Assembly (NCBI GenBank): GCA_010024525.1
Contig: RGGS01000055.1
Coordinates: forward strand, 1 to 7,290
Length of the DNA: 7,290 nt
Source of the DNA: Verrucomicrobiota bacterium
GTDB taxonomy: Bacteria > Verrucomicrobiota > Verrucomicrobiia > Methylacidiphilales > Verrucolacustridaceae
Direction: 5' to 3'
Position 1 is the first letter of the stretch. The number at the start of each line of letters is the position of its first letter. Positions 1 through 5,873 of this stretch are shown piece by piece. Position numbers and translations under genes: made by a program. The notes beneath the pieces were generated by a model that worked only from the letters and a program-made list of their open reading frames with translations, searched no databases and had not been told where the DNA came from.

Positions 1-1189
1 GATGAGGGAGGGGAGGACCTGGATCGCCGATCTTCAGGCCAGGGAAATTGAACGGACGGGGATCAAAAGTCTGAAAATCCGCTTCAACAACATATCCGGA
101 TATGGCATCGAAGTGACCAAGACCAACTTGGATCAGGTCCCCAAGGAATATGTGCGGAAACAGACCCTGGCCGCGGCCGAGAGGTTCATCACTCCGGAAC
201 TCAAAATGATGGAGGAAAAGATTTTGGGGGCCGAGGAGAAGGCCGTGGCCCGGGAGTTGGAACTCTTTGCCAAGTTACGGGAGGTGGTGTTGGTCCGAGC
301 CGCCTCTTTGCAGAAAACGGCGGAGGCCTTGGGAAGCCTCGATGCGTTGGCCGGGTTGGCAGCCACGGCTAGGCGATGGGGATATGTGCGCCCCCAAATG
401 CGAAAGGACGGCAAAATTCATATCGTGGGTGGACGGCATCCCGTAGTGGAGCAGCTTTTGGCCGGAGGGGCGGAACCGTTTGTCCCCAATGATCTGACCC
501 TGGGCGAGGACAAGGGTACGCTGATCGTATTGACCGGACCCAACATGGCCGGGAAAAGCACCTATCTACGGCAGTCGGCGTTGATTTGTCTCCTGGCGCA
601 GGCGGGTTCCTTTGTTCCGGCGAAAAAGGCGGAGCTTCCGGTTTTGGACCGGATCTTCACACGGATCGGGGCCGGGGATGATCTGGCTCGTGGGCAAAGC
701 ACCTTCTTGGTGGAAATGAATGAAACGGCGCTGATCCTGCACAATGCAACCGCGGAGAGTCTGGTGATTCTTGATGAGATTGGGAGGGGAACGAGCACGT
801 TAGACGGGTTGAGCATTGCCTGGGCTGTGGGGGAGCATTTGCATGACACGGTGAAAGCCAAGACCCTGTTTGCCACCCATTATCATGAATTGGCGGAGCT
901 GGCGCTAACCCGCCCGGGAGTTCGAAACTTCCGCGTGGCGGTTCGCGAGGATAAGGATCGGGTCGTCTTCCTTCGTCAGATCGTCGAGGGTGAAGCCGAT
1001 CGCAGTTATGGAATCCAGGTGGCGAAGTTGGCGGGTCTGCCTACGGAGGTTCTCAAGCGGGCGGAGGAGATTTTGCGCGGGCTGGAGGAAAGGGAGACCG
1101 ATGCCTCCGGGAAGCCGGCACGAATCAAGCCTCGCGAGGGAAAGAGTCGCAAGGGAAGGGATTCCGGAACGCCGGACCTATTTGGGTAG
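1..1189 (+). CDS. mutS: DNA mismatch repair protein MutS, C-terminal part (5' truncated)
   Basis: This is the C-terminal 395 residues of MutS, the ATPase that recognises mismatches and recruits MutL. The gene enters from the left edge, so the ATG at position 2 is an internal Met, not the start. The first ~70 visible residues match the end of the core/clamp region (GYGIEVTK, then YVRKQTLAAAERFITPEL). The ABC-type ATPase follows: Walker A GPNMAGKST at visible residues 179-187, Walker B VILDEIGRGTSTLDG around 256-270 with Asp258, and the switch FATHYHEL from residue 290. After the helical end of the ATPase (LPTEVLKRAEEIL) comes a short basic, low-complexity tail ending GTPDLFG. No separate C-terminal tetramerisation domain as in E. 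coli MutS is visible. The tail may hold a degenerate beta-clamp-binding motif. The stop is TAG at 1187-1189. Another gene starts 34 nt downstream on the same strand. Identification is secure; MutS1 is preferred over MutS2 because the clamp region is MutS1-like and there is no Smr domain. Confidence 0.97.
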   Translation, partial: MREGRTWIADLQAREIERTGIKSLKIRFNNISGYGIEVTKTNLDQVPKEYVRKQTLAAAERFITPELKMMEEKILGAEEKAVARELELFAKLREVVLVRAASLQKTAEALGSLDALAGLAATARRWGYVRPQMRKDGKIHIVGGRHPVVEQLLAGGAEPFVPNDLTLGEDKGTLIVLTGPNMAGKSTYLRQSALICLLAQAGSFVPAKKAELPVLDRIFTRIGAGDDLARGQSTFLVEMNETALILHNATAESLVILDEIGRGTSTLDGLSIAWAVGEHLHDTVKAKTLFATHYHELAELALTRPGVRNFRVAVREDKDRVVFLRQIVEGEADRSYGIQVAKLAGLPTEVLKRAEEILRGLEERETDASGKPARIKPREGKSRKGRDSGTPDLFG

Positions 1190-1206
1190 GGAAAATCCGG
1201 GAAACT

Positions 1207-1216
1207 GGGGTAGGAT
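1207..1216 (+). promoter_or_regulatory. Ribosome binding site fixing the glycosyltransferase start
   Basis: A purine-rich GGGGTAGGAT lies 7-8 nt before the GTG at 1224. The same reading frame is open back to about 990, inside mutS. This Shine-Dalgarno-like site, and the fact that KHPKKVLIL directly after the GTG aligns with the N-terminus of the UgtP/MGDG synthase family, select GTG 1224 over the upstream ATG at 990. Confidence 0.6.
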
Positions 1217-1223
1217 ATTTCGA

Positions 1224-2426
1224 GTGAAGCATCCCAAGAAAGTTCTCATTCTTTCCACGAGTGCGGGAACGGGGCATTTGCGTGCGGCCGCCGCGCTGGA
1301 AAAAGCGTGCCATCAGATTCCCGGAATCGCGGAGGTCGCCCATGTCGATGCCCTGGCTTTCACCAACAAGCTCTTCCGCGATTTCTATTCCAAACTTTAC
1401 ATCAAACTCGTCCAGGATGCTCCGAAGCTGTTGGGCTGGTGGTACGAAAAAAGCGACGAACCTTGGAAGACAGACCGGATGCGACTTTTGCTGGATCGGC
1501 TCAATACCCGTCCTCTAGTCCGATTGTTAGGCAAAATGCAGCCGGATATCACGGTATGCACCCACTTCATGCCGGCAGAAATCATCTCCCACCTGATCAC
1601 CCAGAAGGCGATTCAGGCAAAACTTTCCATCGTGGTGACGGACTTTGACTTTCACGCCATGTGGCTTTCGCGTGCGTTTCACCGATACTTCGTGGCCCTG
1701 GATGAAACCAAGGCCTACCTGACCACTCTGGGTCTCCCGGGGGATAGGATCACGGTGAGCGGGATCCCGGTTGACCCTGAATTTGGCAGGCACTTGGACA
1801 AGGCGGCCTTGCGTCAAAAACTTGGGCTGAGAACGGACTGCCCAGCGATCGTGGTTTCGGCGGGTGCCCTTGGGGTGAACCCGGCGGAGCAGGTGGTGAA
1901 ATCCCTAAGGCAGATGTCGCAAAGGGCGCAGGTCGTTGTGATCTGCGGTAAAAATCCCGAGGCCAGGGCCCGGGTGGAGGCAGAGCTGGCAAAAGCTGTG
2001 GAATCTCCCGGCATGGCGGAGTTCCGGGTCCTGGGTTATGTGGAGGACATGCCTTCCTGGATGGGGGCCGCAGATCTTTTGGTCAGCAAGCCGGGTGGGA
2101 TGACTTCGGCGGAGGCCATGGCCTCAGGGTTGCCCATGGTCATCTATGACCCCATTCCGGGCCAGGAAGAACGGAATAGTGATCAACTTCTGGAGAAAGG
2201 GGCAGCCATCAAGTGTAATGAAATCTCCATCCTGGGTTACAAGGTCAGCAAGTTGCTGGCCGAACCGGGGAGGTTGGAGACCATGCGTCAGGCCGCGCGC
2301 AAAATGGGACAACCTGAGGCGGCGGCGAAGGTGGTTCAGACGCTGATGGCCGAGCAGGAACAGGAGCCGATCGAGGTTCATCCGGACCAGCAGGAAGCCA
2401 TGGCGGAAACGGCCCGCAAAAAGTGA
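1224..2426 (+). CDS. GT28 family glycosyltransferase, processive diacylglycerol glycosyltransferase / MGDG synthase-like
   Basis: This 400-residue protein resembles B. subtilis UgtP (YpfP) and plant MGDG synthases, which transfer a sugar from a UDP-sugar to diacylglycerol at the inner membrane face. The N-terminal half is the MGDG-synthase-type acceptor domain: a first beta strand with glycine loop (VLILSTSAGTGH, 7-18), then TDFDFHAMW at 139-147. The C-terminal half is the GT28 nucleotide-sugar domain: SAGALGVNP at 212-220, VVICGKN at 238-244, LGYVEDMPSWM at 270-280, KPGGMTSAEAMASG at 289-302 and PIPGQEERN at 310-318, all matching UgtP in order. There is no signal peptide or membrane helix, as expected for a peripheral membrane enzyme. 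The last ~25 residues are Glu/Gln-rich and not conserved. The gene follows mutS by 34 nt, and its TGA overlaps the GTG of the GH1 gene. The fold and family are clear. The lipid acceptor and sugar donor cannot be read from sequence, and MurG is unlikely because the N-terminal domain is MGDG-synthase-like. Confidence 0.9.
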   Translation: MKHPKKVLILSTSAGTGHLRAAAALEKACHQIPGIAEVAHVDALAFTNKLFRDFYSKLYIKLVQDAPKLLGWWYEKSDEPWKTDRMRLLLDRLNTRPLVRLLGKMQPDITVCTHFMPAEIISHLITQKAIQAKLSIVVTDFDFHAMWLSRAFHRYFVALDETKAYLTTLGLPGDRITVSGIPVDPEFGRHLDKAALRQKLGLRTDCPAIVVSAGALGVNPAEQVVKSLRQMSQRAQVVVICGKNPEARARVEAELAKAVESPGMAEFRVLGYVEDMPSWMGAADLLVSKPGGMTSAEAMASGLPMVIYDPIPGQEERNSDQLLEKGAAIKCNEISILGYKVSKLLAEPGRLETMRQAARKMGQPEAAAKVVQTLMAEQEQEPIEVHPDQQEAMAETARKK

Positions 2427-3928
2427 AGCCTTTTGCGGGGAAACAGAAGTTTCTTTGGGGTGTTTCCTGCAGTCCATACCAACACGAGGGCGGTTACAAC
2501 GGAGAGGGGCAGCCGAGGAACAACTGGTACGATTGGGAAGTTGCGGGGAAGGTGGAAAAATCGGGTCGCTCTGTCGATTTCTGGAACCGCTACGAAGAGG
2601 ATTTCGACCGGGCGGAAATGATGGGCTTGTCGGGCTACCGCCTCGGTATTGAATGGGCGCGGCTTCAGCCGGATAAGACAAACGGAGAATTCTCGGAGGC
2701 GTCCTTGGCACGCTATGCCGACATGATCACGGCGTTGCGGATCAGGAATCTGGAGCCTCTGGTCACCCTTTCCCATTTCACCACTCCGCGCTGGCTGGGG
2801 CGGGATCCTTGGTTGAGCGAGGAGACCCCCGAAATTTTCTCCAACTACGCCTGCCGCATGCTGGAATTACTCAACCAAAGGCTGACAGAGCGCGGGGTTG
2901 CGCCTCCCAGGTGGTTTATCACCCTGAATGAGCCGAACATGCTGGCGGCCTGCACCTATAACGTGGGGGCTTTCCCGGCGGGGGGGCGTTCCTGGTGGGC
3001 GGCGGCGCTGGTGGCCTTGCAGAATCAGTTGGAAGCACACGTGAGGGTCAAGAGGGGAGTGCATGCGCTCTATCAGTGCAATCCGACATGGGGGGTTCCC
3101 ATGCTCTCCTTCAACACCTTTGCCAGTGATCTCTATTGGATGGATAAAATGTTGGTGGATGTGCTGGAGGGGGCTCGTCAGACCCATGGCAATGAATCTA
3201 TTTTTGCCTTCCTGCAGGAGCGGTTTCGCGAATTTACCCGGGCCTACCGTGGAATGGATTTTCCCCACCACGGCATCTTTTCCGAAATGGTGGGGGAGTT
3301 GATCAAGCAGATCCAGCACGCCTTGAGCCGGAGGTTTTTGCATGAGAGCACCTTTTCCCGTCTGGTGCCGCTGGTGAGAGAGAGACGGGACGAGCCAGTG
3401 GTGGATTACATCTCTTTTGATTACTACGATCCATTTGTGGGGAATGCCGTCCGGCTTCCCTCCTTGGCGGATCTGCAATTGGGCCGGGTGGGTTTGCGGG
3501 AGTGGTTGACCAAGGGTCTGGCTACGAAATGGTGGGATTGGAAGGCTTTACCCCGTGGACTTCGGTTCTTTGTCGAGCGATATGCCGCAGAATATCCGGA
3601 TCTACCCATTCTGATTGCGGAAAACGGGATGGCCGAGAGACGGTGTTCTTCGGATGAGGCCTGCCAAAGAAGGGAAGACCAGCAAAGCCGCAGTTATTTC
3701 CTTCGTCAGCATGTCTTGGAGGTGAAAAAATTACGGGCGGAAGGATTCCCCTTAATCGGGTACTTTCACTGGTCGTTGACGGACAACTACGAGTGGGGAA
3801 CCTATGCTCCGAGGTTTGGGCTCTTTGGCGTGGACTTTGAGTCGGCTGACCTGGAGCGGACGCCCAGGGATAACGGGGGGGATGTGCCCTGGCAGACGTA
3901 TGCCGAGTTGATCGCGGGAGAGAGTTAA
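2423..3928 (+). CDS. Glycoside hydrolase family 1 protein (beta-glycosidase-like)
   Basis: This is a 501-residue retaining GH1 enzyme with the (beta/alpha)8 barrel signatures. SCSPYQHEGG at 15-24 gives the subsite -1 Gln20, and HFTTPRW gives His118. TLNEPN at 167-172 holds the acid/base Glu170, and IAENG at 398-402 holds the nucleophile Glu400. The Trp-rich sugar-binding end is HWSLTDNYEWGTYAPRFGL (449-467). No signal peptide is visible, so it is probably cytoplasmic. HFTTPRWL and DNYEW resemble archaeal-type GH1 enzymes. Two oddities stand out. The catalytic glutamates are 230 residues apart, against about 185 in well-known bacterial beta-glucosidases. The usual NYY motif reads DYY (Asp333-Tyr334-Tyr335). 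The GTG start overlaps the upstream stop as GTGA and lacks a good Shine-Dalgarno sequence, suggesting translational coupling to the glycosyltransferase. Family assignment is firm. The substrate is unknown; hydrolysis or transglycosylation of a glycolipid head group is only an inference from the neighbour. Confidence 0.93.
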   Translation: MKPFAGKQKFLWGVSCSPYQHEGGYNGEGQPRNNWYDWEVAGKVEKSGRSVDFWNRYEEDFDRAEMMGLSGYRLGIEWARLQPDKTNGEFSEASLARYADMITALRIRNLEPLVTLSHFTTPRWLGRDPWLSEETPEIFSNYACRMLELLNQRLTERGVAPPRWFITLNEPNMLAACTYNVGAFPAGGRSWWAAALVALQNQLEAHVRVKRGVHALYQCNPTWGVPMLSFNTFASDLYWMDKMLVDVLEGARQTHGNESIFAFLQERFREFTRAYRGMDFPHHGIFSEMVGELIKQIQHALSRRFLHESTFSRLVPLVRERRDEPVVDYISFDYYDPFVGNAVRLPSLADLQLGRVGLREWLTKGLATKWWDWKALPRGLRFFVERYAAEYPDLPILIAENGMAERRCSSDEACQRREDQQSRSYFLRQHVLEVKKLRAEGFPLIGYFHWSLTDNYEWGTYAPRFGLFGVDFESADLERTPRDNGGDVPWQTYAELIAGES

Positions 3929-4182
3929 ACCGGAATCGGGGCGGTTGGTTGACCGTCGGGAGTGGGGGGAGGAATGCGGTAGGTGATCCGCCCTTTACTG
4001 AGGTCGTAGGGGGACATCTCCATTTTCACTTTGTCGCCGGTGTTGAGACGGATGAAATTCTTCCTCATTTTTCCGGAAATATGGGCTAGGACGGCGTGAC
4101 CGTTGATCAACTCCACGCGAAAAAGGGTGCCCTTCAGCACCGCTTTGACGACTCCTTCGACTTCAACTACCTCACCAGCCAT
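3925..4182 (-). CDS. infA: Translation initiation factor IF-1 with proline-rich C-terminal tail
   Basis: This 85-residue protein is IF-1, the OB-fold factor that binds the 30S A site during initiation. The characteristic core is present: GTLFRVELINGHAVLAHISGK (18-38), KMRKNFIRLNTGDKV (38-52) and SPYDLSKGRITYR (57-69). E. coli IF-1 is 72 residues and ends just after the equivalent of R69. Here a 16-residue Pro-rich tail (IPPPTPDG then QPTAPIPV) follows. The frame is also open to an ATG at 4200, but that start has AGG directly abutting it and would add MIGCTA. ATG 4182 is chosen because TAGGAT sits about 9 nt upstream and MAGEVVEVEG fits the family N-terminus. Its TAA stop (3927-3925) shares a TTAA with the GH1 stop on the other strand. 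infA stands alone here, outside a ribosomal protein operon. Confidence 0.95.
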   Translation of the reverse strand: MAGEVVEVEGVVKAVLKGTLFRVELINGHAVLAHISGKMRKNFIRLNTGDKVKMEMSPYDLSKGRITYRIPPPTPDGQPTAPIPV

Positions 4183-4190
4183 AGCGGTGC

Positions 4191-4196
4191 ATCCTA
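4191..4196 (-). promoter_or_regulatory. Ribosome binding site of infA
   Basis: On the minus strand the hexamer TAGGAT ends 8 nt before the ATG at 4182-4180. Its spacing suits this ATG and not the in-frame ATG at 4200-4198, so it decides the IF-1 start. Confidence 0.55.
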
Positions 4197-4201
4197 TCAA
4201 A

Positions 4202-4230
4202 GTTACACGTTCAGGGAATCTTTTTGTCCG
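4202..4230 (-). promoter_or_regulatory. Possible sigma70-like promoter of infA
   Basis: Read on the minus strand, CGGACA (4230-4225) and TGTAAC (4207-4202) are separated by 17 nt. Each matches 4 of 6 consensus bases, which would place transcription start some 10-15 nt before the infA Shine-Dalgarno sequence. The match is modest. The rest of the 127-nt gap between infA and cysH (4183-4309) shows no gene. infA could also be read through from cysH. Confidence 0.22.
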
Positions 4231-4309
4231 TGGTGGAGGGGGATCCTCACTGTGGGGAGTTTTTGCAATGGCGGACCAATCCGGTCTGTAAGTAGAAGGA
4301 GGAGTGAGG

Positions 4310-5029
4310 TCAGACCCGGTCGTGGATTCCGCATTCCCTTTTCCAGCCGAAATGGCGGAGTTGGGATGGATCGGAAACCTCGTCGAGTCGCTTGGTGGTT
4401 ACCCGGTCGCCGATGGAAACATACCCTTGGGCCCAGAGAGGGTGGTAGGGGAGGGAGTGGGTTTGGAGGTATTGGCCGAGATCACGGTCCGACCAGTCGA
4501 GCAGGGGAAGAAATTTGAAACGGGCCTCTTGGCGGGTGAGGAAACTCATTTTTTGGCGTGATTCGGAGGAGGAACGCCGAAGGCCGGCAATCCAGATTTC
4601 CGGGTTCAGATCACGGAGTGCCCGGCGGAGGGGTTCCACGCGGATGATTTCATGAAACTGCTCGAGTCCTTCCGGTCCTTTTTCCCAAATTTGGCCGTAA
4701 CGCGATTCGATCTCAGATGGAGAGAGAAGCGGGCGGTAGGTCTTGAGGTTTAGTTTGAGTCTTCGGGTGATTTCCTCGGCGAAGGAGATGGTTTCAGGAA
4801 AATGGTAGCCCGTGTCGATAAACAGAACGGGCAAATCCGACTGGATTTGTGTGGCTAGGTGAAGAAGGGCAGAGGATTGGGCCCCGAAGGAGGTGGTGAG
4901 AATGGCCCTGCCGGGAAATTGGCTGAGGGCCCACTGCATACGCTCTTCTGCTGACTTCCTGGCAAAATCCTCATGAAAAGAGTCTCCCGCCCCATGGTGC
5001 CTTTTCTTTGTGGCTGGCTCGGGAATCAT
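4310..5029 (-). CDS. cysH: Phosphoadenosine phosphosulfate (PAPS) reductase, thioredoxin-dependent
   Basis: This 239-residue cytoplasmic enzyme reduces PAPS to sulfite and PAP using thioredoxin, the third step of assimilatory sulfate reduction. It has the modified PP-loop TTSFGAQSS (45-53), DTGYHFPET (72-80), RYGQIWEKGPEG (110-121), AGLRR (148-152), LDWSDRDLGQYL (177-188), YHPLW (195-199) and the terminal KRECGIH with catalytic Cys233. Order and spacing follow E. coli CysH (244 residues). Cys233 is the only cysteine in the protein, so the two Cys-Cys pairs that hold the [4Fe-4S] cluster of APS reductases are absent. That marks it as PAPS-type, in line with the apparent APS kinase domain in the divergent cysNC. 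The ATG at 5029 has no Shine-Dalgarno sequence (upstream is AAATTACAAGT). The gene is divergent from cysD across 40 bp. The TGA at 4312-4310 is followed by 127 nt before infA. Confidence 0.96.
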   Translation of the reverse strand: MIPEPATKKRHHGAGDSFHEDFARKSAEERMQWALSQFPGRAILTTSFGAQSSALLHLATQIQSDLPVLFIDTGYHFPETISFAEEITRRLKLNLKTYRPLLSPSEIESRYGQIWEKGPEGLEQFHEIIRVEPLRRALRDLNPEIWIAGLRRSSSESRQKMSFLTRQEARFKFLPLLDWSDRDLGQYLQTHSLPYHPLWAQGYVSIGDRVTTKRLDEVSDPSQLRHFGWKRECGIHDRV

Positions 5030-5069
5030 ACTTGTAATTTAATTCAAAAACCGATAAAGTCTATCTTTT
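5030..5069. promoter_or_regulatory. Divergent cysH / cysDN promoter region, very short and AT-rich
   Basis: The 40 bp between the two start codons contain only 9 G/C in a much more GC-rich neighbourhood. For cysD, TTGTAA (5032-5037) and TAAAGT (5055-5060) are spaced 17 nt. For cysH, read on the minus strand, TAGACT (5063-5058) and TAAATT (5041-5036) are spaced 16 nt. Each box matches 4 of 6 sigma70 consensus bases. These two candidates overlap face to face and would start transcripts only a few nt from the ATGs. Neither gene has a recognisable ribosome binding site. The region must hold expression signals for at least one gene unless promoters lie inside the coding sequences. The exact boxes are uncertain. 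Confidence 0.4.
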
Positions 5070-5873
5070 ATGTCGTATTTGCAACATCTTGAGGATCAGA
5101 GCATTTATATATTTCGCGAGGCATTCGCAAATTTTAAAAACATGGCCATGCCCTGGTCAATGGGAAAGGATTCCAACACCCTTATCTGGTTGGCCAAAAA
5201 GGCTTTTGCCGGAAAGATCCCGTTTCCCTTAGTGCACATCGACACCACCTATGAATTTCCTGAGATGTTGTCCTTTCGAGAGTGGGCCAGAAAACATTAC
5301 GAAATCGATTTGATTGTCATCGTGAACGAGGAGGCTCGGAAGCGGGGTATCGGATATGAAACGCACGACCCGGTCACGGTTACGCATGAACTCAAGTCGC
5401 TGGCCCTGCAACAGGCCTTGGCAAAATACAAATGGGATGCTTTGGTGACGGGCATTCGTCGGGATGAGGATTCCACCCGGGCCAAGGAGCGCTATTTCTC
5501 CCCCCGGACTGCAGACAACGAATGGGAGTACCGCGATCAACCGCCTGAATTCTGGGGACAGTTCACCACGGCGGTAAAACCCGGGGAACATGTGCGGGTT
5601 CAGCCTTTGCTGGATTGGACGGAACTGGATGTGTGGGAGTATGTGCGTCGCGAGGGCATTCCCGTACCGAAAATGTACTTTGCCGAAAACGGCAGGCGAT
5701 ATCGGTCCTTGGGATGCTGGCCGATCACGAAGTCGATTGAAAGTGGGGTGACCACGATTGAGGGGATCGTCCAGGAGTTAAAAACCACCAAGACCGCTGA
5801 GCGGGCGGGTCGTGCCCAAGACCATCATGAACGCAACGCCATGCAGAAGCTGCGGGCGAAGGGGTTCATGTGA
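5070..5873 (+). CDS. cysD: Sulfate adenylyltransferase subunit 2 (CysD, ATP sulfurylase catalytic subunit)
   Basis: This 267-residue protein is the ATP sulfurylase small subunit, which forms APS from ATP and sulfate with the reaction driven by the GTPase CysN. The ATP-pyrophosphatase PP-loop SMGKDS is at 30-35. PFPLVHIDTTYEFPEM (51-66), GIRRDEDSTRAKER (128-141), VQPLLDWTELDVWEY (177-191), YRSLGCWPIT (211-220) and TAERAGR (242-248) are the remaining CysD signatures. It is shorter than E. coli CysD (302) mainly because a loop of about 20 residues before the RSLGCWP motif is absent, giving the compact CysD type. The PP-loop and RAKER motifs distinguish it from CysH. The ATG at 5070 is preceded by TATCTTTT with no Shine-Dalgarno sequence, and the first ~25 codons are AT-rich. 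Its TGA overlaps the GTG of cysN as GTGA, consistent with a coupled CysD-CysN complex. Confidence 0.95.
   Translation: MSYLQHLEDQSIYIFREAFANFKNMAMPWSMGKDSNTLIWLAKKAFAGKIPFPLVHIDTTYEFPEMLSFREWARKHYEIDLIVIVNEEARKRGIGYETHDPVTVTHELKSLALQQALAKYKWDALVTGIRRDEDSTRAKERYFSPRTADNEWEYRDQPPEFWGQFTTAVKPGEHVRVQPLLDWTELDVWEYVRREGIPVPKMYFAENGRRYRSLGCWPITKSIESGVTTIEGIVQELKTTKTAERAGRAQDHHERNAMQKLRAKGFM
5859..5864 (+). promoter_or_regulatory. Ribosome binding site for the cysN GTG start
   Basis: AAGGGG inside the end of cysD ends 5 nt before the GTG at 5870, supporting this overlapping start. A second in-frame start, ATG at 5888, has GGGGG at 5876-5880 with a 7-nt spacer. The two are therefore not separable by sequence, and they differ by only six residues. 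Confidence 0.45.

Noticed and set aside
990..1223. An upstream in-frame extension of the glycosyltransferase to an ATG at 990.
   Set aside because: The extra 78 residues are Arg/Trp-rich shadow translation of mutS. GTG 1224 has a ribosome binding site and the correct family N-terminus.
2124..2711. A 195-codon open frame on the - strand spanning the glycosyltransferase/GH1 junction.
   Set aside because: Both underlying + strand genes have motif-level support. The antisense product is Pro/Arg/Ser-rich with no recognisable domain.
2867..3478. A 203-codon open frame on the - strand inside the GH1 gene.
   Set aside because: It is antisense to the GH1 barrel region that includes Glu170. It has no motifs and is His/Pro/Gly-rich, as expected of a shadow frame.
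4244..4264. A terminator-like stem on the + strand (TCCTC / GGGGA with one G-T pair) followed by five T.
   Set aside because: The stem is only about 5 bp. It lies more than 300 nt past the GH1 stop and upstream of infA on the other strand, so it is too weak to annotate.
4245..4309. A 7-bp inverted repeat, CCTCACT (4245-4251) and AGTGAGG (4303-4309), flanking most of the gap between cysH and infA.
   Set aside because: A 7-bp match within a region of about 127 nt is close to chance expectation. The 51-nt spacing suits neither a terminator nor a typical operator.
4304..4561. A small + strand open frame antisense to the 3' end of cysH.
   Set aside because: It overlaps the conserved CysH C-terminus, including the ECGIH codons, and has no independent support.
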